Both the position numbers and the translations under genes were made by a program. Below, one piece after another: positions 1-10,328 of a DNA stretch of 64,000 nucleotides. The notes below the pieces were generated by a model. That model searched no databases. It was not told the DNA's origin and saw only the letters and a list, made by a program, of their open reading frames with translations. Each line of letters opens with the position of its first letter. Position 1 is the first letter of the stretch. This DNA comes from Acanthosoma haemorrhoidale (taxonomy: Eukaryota > Arthropoda > Insecta > Hemiptera > Acanthosomatidae), in contig OV884013.1 in assembly GCA_930367205.1 (NCBI GenBank), positions 93,621,333 to 93,685,332 on the forward strand, written 5' to 3'.

Positions 1-101
1 ATCGTTCGATAAACTTAATAAGAAAATAGGTATAATTAGTAAGCACTCAAGATGCACACAAAGTCACAAAGCAAACTTATCACCACGGTAGCTCGAATAG
101 G

Positions 102-168
102 ACTGAACTAAGTTCCGGCCATCCACCCGCTTATATAGGCAAAATGAAGGAATGATCTAGAATCGTCT
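102..168 (-). promoter_or_regulatory. Putative heat-shock-type core promoter (transcribes off the left edge)
   Basis: Read on the minus strand there are four contiguous alternating 5-bp modules (aGACg, aTTCt, aGATc, aTTCc; 149-168), the inverted nGAAn arrangement of a heat shock element with two imperfect GAA units. Next comes a TATATAA box (131-137) and a TCAGT initiator (102-106). From the first T of the TATA box to the initiator A is 33 bp, the usual arthropod spacing. The following 100 nt to the window edge contain no ATG on the minus strand, as a 5' leader would. Order and spacing are seen directly; heat-shock control is inference. The gene itself lies outside the window. A retroelement promoter is an alternative. 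Confidence 0.42.
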
Positions 169-210
169 AGTGTAGAACAATACAATTGCGAAGCAATAAT
201 CCTTTGTTGC

Positions 211-263
211 GCCGCCAGTGTGGCGGCAAACATCAATGGCTTTGAACTTTGATGTTTGCCGCC
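211..263. repeat. Two mutually exclusive hairpins
   Basis: A perfect 15-bp inverted repeat GGCGGCAAACATCAA (222-236) pairs with 249-263 across a 12-nt loop. Its first six bases, GGCGGC (222-227), can instead pair with GCCGCC (211-216) across a 5-nt loop, so the two stems compete. It lies just upstream of the putative minus-strand promoter. Function unknown; it may be the end of an inverted-repeat element. Confidence 0.55.
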
Positions 264-357
264 TCACTCTTTGATGATCACCGCCACTCGGCTTGCTCGC
301 TCACTTGATTCCATGAGTATGAGTAAGTAGTGTATTTTTTTTTTTTAAATTGGGTTT

Positions 358-430
358 TTCAAAATGTCTCGCGGGCCGGATCAAATCTTACAGCGGGCCG
401 GATCCGGCCCGCGGGCCGGCTGTTGCCCAC
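358..430 (-). mobile_element. Terminal fragment of a hAT (Charlie/ZBED-type) DNA transposon
   Basis: On the minus strand the segment reads GTGGGCAACAGCCGGCCCGC and continues with further GGCCCGCGGGCC runs, the typical subterminal sequence of many animal hAT elements. It includes a 20-bp perfect palindrome at 393-412. The outermost CAGNG terminus has decayed near 430 and no second end is visible, so this is an isolated end. Family assignment is from recall of the hAT terminal style, not a search. Confidence 0.5.
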
Positions 431-1889
431 ATACGCCTTAGGCACTAATACCTTAGTGCCCCTCGGACAAGATACAGTGAGTAATATCTCACTACCAACT
501 CGAAAACTGCCAGTAAAAAATGTTTTCTCATGTATTTTTGTTTACGTTTAAAATACTATTTTGAGACAATAGAAGTTTTTATTTCATATTATATGATTTC
601 TTTATACTATTTAATAATATTAATTAAATAATTTTGAATGTTGATAAAAATATATACTTCCTTTCAACTAAGTTATTATGTCATTGAGATTAGCAACAAT
701 GCAATTCTTATTCAATCAGTTCTGTATATAGGTTTATAGCAATAAAATTTGATTTAAATTTCAATAGCAATAAAGTATTTGATTGTCGAAACATTATTCG
801 GATATGATCAGTTAACAAAGTTCACTTCCAGTATATCCTCTATGTTTGTCCTAGATAAAGTTTATGTTTTCCTTTGATTATTCCACGGTCATGAAGCGCC
901 TGGCTTCATCGACAGACCTGATATATGAAACACTAAAAATCGTGACTAACCTAAACCAACCTCATTGCACATTTTGATATATCATCAAATGAAGATGAAA
1001 GTTTGTCAATCAGAAAAAAAAAGGGAATTTCCTTATCCAAAGTATTTGTGGCTGATGGTAGCGTGAAGTTATAACTTGAAATGTTAAAAGACATTCAGAG
1101 AATCGTTTAAGAACATCTCTTTTAATGATATAACGTAGATTTATTTAATAACTTATTTAGGGCTTACGTTATCAAAAAACTCAAAAAAAAATTAATAAGA
1201 TACTGAATATTACTGAGAAGCACATGCGTTACAATGGAAAATGAGAAGAAACGAGAAAAAAATTACTGTCTTGATATGGATAATCTTTTGTCTGGTACAA
1301 ATAATTTGATTAAGGTACTGCATAATATTTGAATAAATTTCCCCGTATGAGACTACAGCTAAGTTTGGATTGAGTAGAGAAGTCGTTTCCAACCTTTTTC
1401 TAGCGGAATGAAAGTTCCAAGTAGAGGAAACCTCATTTCGAATATAAATATGAAGCTACGAGCAGGTTACAGATCCTGGTACTAAAGCTTTTTCAAGATG
1501 GCTATTAGGAATTAGTTTTATGTCATTACATGAACTCTATTTTATGAATCCCTTTTGCCCTTTCAGCCGATTTGATCCTTCGTTCCAACTTGCTCAGTCA
1601 TATCTGTCTCTTGCTGGCACTTTCATCTTCTAAATGGCCTTCCTCCCTTTCAGTCAGAGGTTGCCAATAGGTTTTCCTGGGACCTTCTCTAGAGCTGGCC
1701 CCTGTGTTCTCGATTTTACCACTTCGTCAGGTATCTTCTAATCCAATTCAGTTTTCGTTTTTTCCAGGTTCCCTCCACGGTAGTAATATCTATATATATA
1801 CATAAAATATCTCTACAATATATAGAGGTATTCATAAATTTAGAATAGTTAGGATAGACACGATCTACGGATCTAGTAATACATAAAGA
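431..1889. other. AT-rich region, nothing recognisable
   Basis: No coding-like frame, RNA gene or repeat could be supported. A short TA-rich run (1787-1801) precedes the Jockey fragment that begins near 1890. Confidence 0.6.
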
Positions 1890-3577
1890 ATCAGCACACC
1901 ATCACAGTTACACTTAAAGCCGGTTTTAAATGCTATCACAAACCAAGTTAAGTCCCTGATGGCCCAGTGGAAAAATTCGATTTGGGAAGATCGCCTCACC
2001 AGTCTCCACGGTGACGACAAGCAACGGTGGAAGCTTGTGAAGACCTGCAGGTCCAAAAAGAACGGTGTAAGGCTGGCCGTGAATGGGCAGTTCATTCCCA
2101 CCACCGAACAAGCGGACATCTTGGCGGCCCATTATGAGGAAGTCAGTCTTGGCCAGGGACAGCTCCCCTCCCCCACCCTCCCCACCATTATCGAAATCTA
2201 CACCTCACACCGGCAATGCGCTGCATTCATTCGAAGAACGACCGGCAAAAAGGCCCCAGGTCAGGATTCCATCCAGAACATCCTACTCAAGCAGCTGCCG
2301 AGGAAAGGAATCTCATTCATAACAAACGTGTTGAACTCCTGCTTCAGGCTGCACTATTTCCCCCAGAACTGGAAGCACGCTGTAGTGGTCCCCCTTCTGA
2401 AACCAGCGAAAAGCGGTTATCAGCCATCTCATTACCGCCCCATCAGTCTGCTGACTCAACTCTCGAAGCTATTCGAGAGAATCATCCACGTACATCTCTC
2501 CGGGCACTGCGAGTCACAAGAAGTCATCTCACCAGAGCAGACTGGTTTCAGCACAGGCTTAAATGCGAACAACAACCTGGTGAGATTGCAACACCACGTT
2601 GCATCGAACGTCCGGAGCAACAGAGCTACCGCTATGATTTCACTGATTGTTCGAAAGGTTTCGACTCTGTGGACCACTACATCCTACTCCAACGTCTGAG
2701 GGAATATGAATTCTCGGATCAGCTGCAGAACCTGATGAGATCCTATCTTACAGGCAGAACTTTTTCAGTTCGTATAGGCACTACGTCTACGACCCGAAGA
2801 AATCACACTGCCGGTGTCCCCCAAGGGTCGGTGCTAGGCCCCTTCCTGTTCAATATTTACACCGCCCACATCGTAGGAGCCTCGTACCCCAACTGCGAGG
2901 TATCGGCGTATGCAGACGACATAGGTGTTTACAGCACTAGCATCAATCCCACCAGAGCCCTGAAAATCGCTGAGAAACTCGATGCCGTCCTTATTAAAGT
3001 CAACCCGGCCAAGACGCAAAGTATCATAGAAAGAAGTTACCTAAATCCTTCGTCTTAGACGACAAAGAGTGCCGTGTGAGCAGCAAGCTATGCTACCTTG
3101 GTATTACCCTCGGCAGACACTTGTCGTTCACAACACATCTCAGCAAAAAGTTAAAGAGTGTTAGGAAGAAATTCCTCAGCCTCGGACACCTAATTCACAG
3201 CCCGGCTTTATCGGTACGCCTCAAGCTGCTGATATACCAGAGCGTCCTAAGACCTACTTTGATGTATGGGACCCCTCTCTTCAAGTATCTGACTCCTAAC
3301 ACTCACAAAACGCTCCAGCAATTTCAGAACAGAGTCCTCCGCATCTCTCTCAAACATACCCCGTTCGACCGGATGAAGTCAGACGAGATGCATAAAAAAT
3401 TTGAAGTGCTCACCATCCAAGATTTCATCAAGAGAAGGCACATCAAATTTTTTGACTCACTCCGACAAAGCCACAACCCACTATTCTCCAACCTTCAACC
3501 ACCACCAATGCCCGTCAGATGGAAGCACTGCTGGACCGCCGAAGCCTGGAGACAGATGGACGTGATCGAACCCTAGC
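1890..3577 (+). pseudogene. Jockey-type reverse transcriptase, 5'-truncated, two frameshifts (family J)
   Basis: Three overlapping frames together give a reverse transcriptase of about 560 residues. Frame one (1890 to about 2640) carries PGQDS and YRPISLL (near 2430). Frame two (about 2640 to 3030) carries FTDCSKGFDSVDH, GVPQGSVLGP (about 2813-2842) and the catalytic AYADD (2906-2920). Frame three (about 3030 to 3577) carries the thumb and C-terminal region with YLGITL, LRPTLMYG and RRHIKFFDS, ending at TAG. There are no in-frame stops apart from those caused by the two shifts, so decay is modest. The endonuclease and ORF1 are missing: the usual 5' truncation of target-primed reverse transcription. 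No RNase H domain is seen, which fits the Jockey clade. Related 3' fragments lie near 27.0, 43.2 and 50.7 kb. Confidence 0.9.
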
Positions 3578-3967
3578 CCCCTGACGGAGACTGAACATTA
3601 CACCCAGCCGAGAGATCGAGGCCGATCTCCCGGCCGACTCAACCGAAGCTACAAGACCCCATCTACCTGTTTAAGCAGGGTTGACCTTCCGGCCGAGAGG
3701 CCGACCTATTTCAGGCTTGACCTGGCCGACTACAAACCATTGCCTAGGTACCCCTAGGGTCCACCCTCGGTAGACTCTCACCACCTTCCCGATTCCACCC
3801 GCCTCCTTTAGGCATTCCACACCCTATATCCTTCTGATACATCCTTCAATTGGAGGACTCTCCTTAGTGAAAGGCACTCATTAGCCCAAAATAAGTTTCC
3901 TTTATTTTTTTTTATTATATTTTTCCTACATCCTATTTTTATAAGTTTGAGAACAAAAAAAAAAAAA
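3578..3967 (+). mobile_element. 3' UTR and poly(A) tail of the family J element
   Basis: GC-rich sequence after the stop codon with repeated GGCCGA motifs, a GGTAGACTCTCACCAC block near 3766 that recurs in the family J tails near 43.0 and 50.9 kb, then an AT-rich end with an A run at 3955-3967. It marks the 3' end of the element; the 5' end is truncated near 1890. No convincing target duplication was found by eye. Confidence 0.7.
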
Positions 3968-4439
3968 GTTTTAAGTAGGTTTTGTTGTCAATTGTTATTA
4001 ATGTTTGATGGTTGTAAGGGGTACTAAATAGATTTTAATTTTAATTATTTACTTTGTGCGTGTTGTATTTTTGAATTTTAATTGTAGTAGAATAGAAGGA
4101 CAATTACAAAACAGGTAACTATTTTCACGTATAATAGTAGTAATTAGTTTGTCTTCAAATGCACTGGCAAAAGTTTTTATCATTTGACTTTTTATATTAT
4201 TGTATAAACAAGTAAAGATGATAGATTAGAGATGTCAAAAACGCTATTACATTAAAGACGAAGTTATAAGTTGTGGAAAGGCAATATAACTGTTTTATTA
4301 ATATCTAGATTGTATCCTCAGGCAATTCCCCATAGTTTCTCCAGCCTTACCTTTAAGGGTGGTCAATCCGCTTTCTCGTCAATTTAAGGACCAAACTCCC
4401 TGATCCAAATAGGAGCGTTACACTGCCTACTCAAAGATG
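3968..4439. other. AT-rich, nothing recognisable
   Basis: No open frame or repeat supported. Confidence 0.5.
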
Positions 4440-4700
4440 AGTCATCAGGAGTCTGAAATCATCAAAACTCTTTTATGCCTGATAATACATCTGGTTTACA
4501 TTTTTAAACACGTTGGTAGGTCAAGTATACCAGTCATGATTACCGCTGTACAAAGGTACGGCTCTTTTTCTGTGGTCTCCATTAGCTTTCCGTTAAATGA
4601 AATGCGTACCTCATCCATCTTGCTGCCGAGGTGATGAATGGGGAGAGATTGGTGATTGGTTATAAGTCTAAAGCGAAATGATATTAGCCTTGTTTATTTT
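4440..4700 (-). pseudogene. Unrecognised coding-like remnant, possibly transposase
   Basis: On the minus strand, from the ATG near 4612, about 38 codons read without a stop (VRISFNGKLMETTEKEPY followed by LCTAVIMTGILDLP). A frameshift then gives about 15 more plausible residues ending near MYYQA. The TGILDLP segment faintly recalls the cysteine/DLPA region of animal CACTA (EnSpm) transposases, but that is a weak impression. Composition is more protein-like than the surrounding AT-rich DNA. It could equally be a chance frame. Confidence 0.22.
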
Positions 4701-5489
4701 AATAAGCCCAATCTAACTGATAGTTTCATTTTACAAGAAATGTTACCCTCTATTTAATTCACTGTGATATTTTCTCCGCTTAGAAATTAATATAAACTAT
4801 TTTAATTTGCCTAATGTCTCTTGAACACATTGACTGGCTCTTCACCCATTTTAAATATTTTTTTTTTATAAACAATGCAAATTTTTTTTATAAATTTTTG
4901 ACAATTTGATATAATAATAATAATATATAACTTGTTGTATTCTGTGGAATATATTTCTAAAAACCTGATATAATATTTTGTATCAATTCAAAATAATAAT
5001 AATAATAATTGTGGATATTCAAAATAAAACGTTAATTATCTTAGCTGGCAATAAAAACATAAAATTAGATTTCAACCACGATTCACTTCAAGACAGTGAA
5101 CAATTACAAGTAAACAAAATTAACATTATCTGAATTCAAGAATTAAGTCAGATTACGAACAAACCAATAACATTGATGTAATTCTATCATGATGTTTCGA
5201 CGCTAAAATATTTTCAACCATCGACCTGACGAAAAGTTTTTAGCGCGTAGAACTTCATGAAAATTAAAAAAAATATACGGCCTTCATTTTAACGGGAAAA
5301 CTTATCAATATAAAAAGGTTCCTTTGTGATTTAAAATAGGCTCAGCTGCTTTAAGTAGGGCTTTGAATTAATATAAGTCGAGTTTGAACCTTATGATCAG
5401 ATTTACGTTGAAAACATTCTATGAATGCCCAGTGACATAGAAGAAATAACAGATTTACTTATTGGAACGCCTATTTTTATTTGTAAACA
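4701..5489. other. AT-rich, nothing recognisable
   Basis: Contains short AAT/ATA microsatellite runs (near 4910 and 4993) but no supported gene. Confidence 0.5.
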
Positions 5490-6490
5490 ACTTTATGATA
5501 AAATTACAATCTGCCTTATTTAATACTATATTTACTACTAATAGGCAATAAGTAATTGAGATAAATGTTCTCATTCATACCATATTTACAATTCATCATT
5601 CACTCGCTAATTCGTACATAATTTACAAATATTCCAAGGGCCTCCAAAGTCCACATGGTTGTCACCTCCCTCGCATGCGAAAGAGGGAGTGGAGACTTAG
5701 GAATTCCTCCATGCTCCTCCGTCAGCCGCGTTACCGGATATGAGCCAGTGGAGGCTTACGAAGCGCGCGAGAGCCACATACGCTCAGGACATGGTTGGAG
5801 AAACTGGCCATTGGCAGGATTCCCACTGCCACGCATGTATACCAGGTCACGATGCCAATGCCGTTTCAATCTCCAAGGAGGATTATAGGGATGAGTGGAA
5901 CAGTGCAATGACTTTGCTACGGGATTAGGGTGGTCGGATAGGTTACTATGGAATTTTATGAACTTGGAAGGGATGAGTTCAAGAATGTAGGGTATATTAA
6001 GATCGTTTTGAAGGGTTTTGTTGCTGACGTAATAAGGAGCATTTACTATTGCTCTCAGGACTTTTGATTGAAAGGATTGGATACGGTTGATGTTCGACTT
6101 TTTTGCTGTCCCCCATAGCTCTATTCCATATGTCCAGATTGGGTTAAGTATAACTTTGTAAGTTAGTAATTTATTTTCTATTGAGAGATGGGATGTCCTT
6201 TGAAGTAGTCTGTACAGTTGCGTCTGTTTAGTTCTCGTCTTTTTAGCCTCATATGTGGGTTCCAAGTCAGTCGTTATTCGAGATGGGAGCCTAAGTACCG
6301 TACTGTCTCGGATACAGGGAGAGGAAAGGAATTAAAATAAACTATTATGCAAGACTTGCGACAGAGGGTGAAGGTAATGTGGGAACATTTTGCTTCATTA
6401 ACTTTGATCTGCCATTGATTGAACCAATCAATATAAGAGCCAATCAAAATACTCGATCTCATCCAAGTGTTTTAAGGTTATGAACATCTA
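5490..6490 (-). pseudogene. Jockey family A, 3' fragment (RT thumb, C-terminus and 3' UTR)
   Basis: Minus-strand frames encode the end of a Jockey reverse transcriptase: WQIKVNEAKCSHITF and TVRYLGSHL (6274-6462), then LLTYKVILNPIWTYGIELWG and QSFQSKVLRAIVNAPYY (5756-6265), with one frame break between them. Downstream are the family A 3' UTR (repeats of the type GTAAATATGGTATGAATG on the minus strand) and the tail near 5490, where AGGCAGATTGTAATTTTAT is followed by CATAAAG. The same 3' end recurs near 13.1, 20.1, 47.5, 53.2, 53.75 and 54.0 kb. ORF1, endonuclease and most of the RT palm are lost. Confidence 0.85.
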
Positions 6491-6524
6491 TTTTCCCACA
6501 ACCCGCCCCTAGTAGACCCACTTT

Positions 6525-6910
6525 ACCTGTACCTTTCGTCACAAGTCTTGCTCAATAATTTCCAATTTAAATTCCATTCCTCTCCCTGTTAGTTAGTCCA
6601 ACCAACATACGAGGCTAAAAAGACAAGAACTATACAGACGCTTTGGAAAACTGTACGGACAACTTCAAATAACATCCACCTTCTGACTATAAAACAAATT
6701 ACTAATTTACAAAGTTATACTCAAGCAAATCTGAACATACGGAATAGAGCTATGGGGGACAGCAAAAAAGTTGAACATCAACCTTATCCAATCCTTTCAA
6801 TCAAAAGTCCTGAGAACAATAGTAATAGCCCCTTATTACGTCACCAATAAAACCCTTCTTAACGATCTCATTATACCCTACATTCTTGAATTCATCTCTT
6901 CCAATAGTAT
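6525..6910 (+). pseudogene. Jockey family A fragment, inverted relative to its neighbour
   Basis: Nucleotide homology to the 5985-6400 segment of the adjacent minus-strand copy, here on the plus strand: CCTCTCCCTG, then GAGGCTAAAAAGACAAGAAC, and GGGGACAGCAAAAAAGTTGA near 6757. It has a deletion of about 40 bp near 6593 and several frame breaks. Together the two copies form an imperfect inverted repeat around a short spacer near 6491-6524. No intact frame remains. Confidence 0.75.
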
Positions 6911-8367
6911 TCACACCCATTCGGATAATTAAACAGACTTCTAAAACAGCATTTTTTCATCTTTTTGAAAGGTTTTTTTTTGTGTTTAAAGAATTTTTTT
7001 TTTTTACATTCTGAAATCTTAGATCAATTTTTACTTTTAAAAAAAAAATATATGAAATAATAATAATTTTTTTATTTATAAGATTAAGTTATTCCGGAAT
7101 TTCTATTTTCTAAAAATGAAAATTTACCATCTGATAGTTTTAATGTTGGAAATTTCAAATAACGAACATGTGATCTTTCCTTTAACCAACCAGAGTGAGC
7201 CAGGTGACGTTGAGGAGGAAACGGTTAGTTAACGCCTAGTTTAAAGGGTAGTGCTCCCGTTCTTAGTGTAAAGTTATGAAGGAACAATTTGCTAAAGAAT
7301 AAAGAATATTAACATAGTCGTGGTGGCTGTTTCAAGAAAAAATAACATGCAGAAGAATTATTGGAGATACCGACGACCAGAAAAAATAATATTGCAAACG
7401 AGGTATGTTACAATATATATACTTAATTAATTATATATAATTAATGTTTCTTTAACTTTTCTATTAGAGCCAAAAAATTATCGGCTCTTTAAAATATCAA
7501 TAGCTTGAAAAAAATATCGTGTCTTCAAAAATATAATTATTTTTATGAGTACATTAGTATAATGTAAAACCGTAAGCATTATTTTTTAAGAATTACTAAA
7601 ACTATATAATACACATTAATTTAAAATTATTTCATAAGTTTGTTGGTGATTTAATATGTTAGAAGTGTTTGTCAGGCAAAACCTAGACTGGGGTCCCAGG
7701 TAAATACCGTAGCTCCAGTACCTGGTTCCACTGATTGCTTGAGAGCAACAGATCCTAAAGTACACAAAACAGAGTAACAGATTAAATCTTTTTTGTCATC
7801 CAAAGTTTCAGTTAGTTATTGAATAATAGGAGTTATTTCATAGTTAGGACTAACCTATTGAAACGTCATCCTTAAGTTATCGAAGACAGGTAGCAGGTAG
7901 TTAGAAAGTTTTCGGTTACACAGACATCCTACCCCTGTTGATGGTTGCAAACATTAAATATCAAATCAATAGCCTTAACTCGTTATGAGAAAATAACGAC
8001 TTACAACACTGTATGACTGGTGGGTAAGGCACTAGAATGTGTGTTGCTTATATAAATAAACTGGCTCACACCCATCAATATTTTTAGAATCGGATATGAA
8101 AATTCTATTTTTTTCTTAAATATATACAAAAGTATTAACTGTATAATTAGTAGTTAAATGATTGTCAAGGAATATACAATGAATTTCTCGTAAACTTATA
8201 AAACGTCTGTGAAAACTACTTGGTATGTTTAATACATTTAAATTATTTAATTTTATTTGTTGACCTATCTTGCTCCCTAAAATACTTGCCTTTCAAATGA
8301 GATATAAAAAAAATGTACATAAATTCAGCAATAGTACTTAAAAATCCTATTGAGTGAATAATGGATA
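6911..8367. other. AT-rich, nothing recognisable
   Basis: Mostly A/T with homopolymer runs. A slightly GC-richer patch at 7670-7960 has no coding character I can identify. Confidence 0.5.
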
Positions 8368-8694
8368 GAAGTTGTAGCGACCACTAACTACATAAGTGTT
8401 AAGTCACCCTATACTCTGGTTATTATATATAGTATTCTAATTAGATGTAAATCATGGTGAAATTTTTAAGCAATAAATCATGCTCGGGATCGGCAGTCAT
8501 AAAAGTAAAAGGGTCGGCAGAGGGCAGCCATAAAACAGCTAGGTCTACCGGCCTAAAGGCCAGGTGGGCAATAATGCCACCTGGCATGCCATAAAGAGTT
8601 GTAAACAGTCCCTTAGGGGTCAAGGGGCACGAAATGGGTCGCAGGTGTGCGCATTTCCTCACTTGCACGCTTCCCCCACCAAGCAGGAAAATAC

Positions 8695-8734
8695 TATTTA
8701 ATCCAGGGGCTTCTAGCTCAAAATCCCACTCAGT
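8695..8734 (+). promoter_or_regulatory. Possible LTR core promoter
   Basis: TATTTAA (8695-8701) is followed 37 bp later, measured to the A, by TCAGT (8730-8734), a TATA/initiator arrangement; the spacing is slightly long. It could be the U3 promoter if the LTR reads plus. Confidence 0.3.
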
Positions 8735-8746
8735 CTTTCCGCCTTC

Positions 8747-8860
8747 ACTCGGACGCTTTACGCCCGGGCCTCCAGGCCCGGGCACTCAGTCTTCTACTCT
8801 CCATCTCTCTTCATCGGCAGTTACTCGGTGTCGCTTTACACCAGGGCCACTTGGCCCTGG
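8747..8860. repeat. Repeated hairpin modules inside the LTR
   Basis: Two related modules each start ACTCGG...CGCTTTAC (8747-8761 and 8823-8839) and run into a near-perfect hairpin: GCCCGGGCCT/AGGCCCGGGC (8762-8783, 2-nt loop) and CCAGGGCCA/TGGCCCTGG (8841-8860, 2-nt loop). The stem sequences differ but pairing is kept. Another hairpin lies at 8560-8584 (CCAGGTGG pairing with CCACCTGG). Confidence 0.7.
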
Positions 8861-9167
8861 AAGTTAGTCTATTAGACCTCTCGTCACCCACTCTCTCCTC
8901 AGCGCCTCTGCGTCTGGCACCTTGCCTTTCAGCCTCCTTGCAGACCCTCTGCCGACTTGTACCTGTGATGCTGCCGGTCTCCCGCCCGAACTCTGAAAAC
9001 TGGTCTTATTCTTTATGAAACTTCTGTACCTCTTCTCTTGAACATAGTGTATTGTCGGGACACATACCTATCATAAATGGAGTAAGATATGTTATTAACT
9101 CGAACAATCCGCACTTGTCACCAGGGCTTGGTGATCAGGCACCTCTTAGTGACAACCCGACAGAAGT

Positions 9168-9735
9168 GATTATTTGAACAAGGTAAAAAGCATTTTTCCA
9201 TTAATATTTATGAATGAACTCATTATAGGCAATAGGCCATAATCCGTCAGCCAGCTCGCGGCTAATTTTGAACATGTAGTTTTATGAAAACAAAGCAAAC
9301 TGTATGATTTTTATTTAATCGAGTAACGCTTATTCGAGATTTTCCGTTCTGCAGAATACAATTTTTTTTATACTCAATTCTATAGCGCCAGAATCCAACG
9401 AACTGATAAACAACTTTAGAAACAAAAACAAAAGTTTGCATTTGCGCTAGCAATATTTTATTAAATTATTACAATATTACATTAAAACTAGCACAGATTT
9501 TTTTAATTACAATTTTATACAAAAAACATTTTGCTTTGACCTTTGAACGCTTTGATCTCAATAACAACACAATTCTTTAATTCTTCTTTTCAACTACTAC
9601 GATATATGAAAATAGAAAGGACACGCGTAATATAAGATAAATCAGTAAAATACACCACCTAATCTTAAGTTAACACGCCCACAATAATTAGTTAATACAA
9701 ACTTATAACTGGAATAGATGCGTAGATGTTATTTC
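9168..9735. other. AT-rich, nothing recognisable
   Basis: No supported gene; the stretch runs into the 5'-truncated Jockey copy that starts near 9740. Confidence 0.5.
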
Positions 9736-9739
9736 GTCA

Positions 9740-10328
9740 TCTGACGTACTCGATAGCTTGGTGACTCCAACAATCCCAAAACGGTATACTGATGAAAGTG
9801 GTCAGACATACTTCATTCGAGCAACGGAGCAACAGTGAGCTTCATGAGTTATTTGATCTGCCTACGGTAGATGAATTCATTCAACGTAGACATATCAAAC
9901 TTTTCGACTCCCTACAATACTTGACAAACCCGGGTTTAACAGGATAACCCCCGCTCCGTTCCCCCATCGATGGCAAGACGCAGTCGAGGCAGGAACGCTT
10001 TAGTCTTAGGTTCTAGTTTTAGGTTTTAGTTTTTAGTTTCCCACAATATAAACTGGAGGTGAGCCCCATCACCTAGTCATGTATATATGTTATTCGACCT
10101 TTTATGTTAAAAACGATAGTTGTTGTAATCCCACTCTCCTTCGAATTTATACCTTACGACGAATTTATACCATGTAATTGCACCTTCGCATGAAGCAAGT
10201 GGATAAATCTAATGTAAATATGAATAAATAGAAATCTAATGTAAATGTAAATATTTGTTCACTGATTTTGTTCATGTTGTTCACATATTGTATAATTAAT
10301 AAAGCGGTTATGAAGAGAAAAAAAAAAG
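9740..10328 (+). pseudogene. Jockey-type 3' end with poly(A) (family J2)
   Basis: A frame from about 9750 reads LQQSQNGILMKVVRHTSFEQ and then VDEFIQRRHIKLFDSLQ (to about 9925), matching the last part of the reverse transcriptase of family J. The frame then degenerates through a PHRW-like end into a 3' UTR with GGAACGCTTTAGTCTTAGGT (about 9986) and CCCATCACCTAGT. The tail is AATAAAGCGGTTATGAAGAG plus an A run ending at 10328. The same UTR and tail occur inverted at 37635-37990. Upstream domains are lost by 5' truncation. The tail abuts an LTR-like block exactly. Confidence 0.8.

Larger units (their letters stand above)
8368..9167. mobile_element. Solo LTR with 5-bp target-site duplication
   Basis: The LTR spans 8373-9162 (790 bp), begins TGTAGCGACC and ends ACCCGACA, and is flanked on both sides by GAAGT (8368-8372 and 9163-9167). 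A relative lies inverted at 23810-24419 and shares both ends and the CTTCTCTTGAACATAGTG block near 9032. No internal region is present, so the element was removed by LTR-LTR recombination or never retained. Orientation is unsettled: a TATTTAA/TCAGT pair reads plus, whereas a possibly related LTR-like block next to the integrase at 36.2 kb would suggest minus. Open frames inside are chance. Confidence 0.85.

Noticed and set aside
8441..9018. Frames of 77-123 residues on both strands
   Set aside because: They lie inside the solo LTR and its hairpins; proline-rich chance frames.
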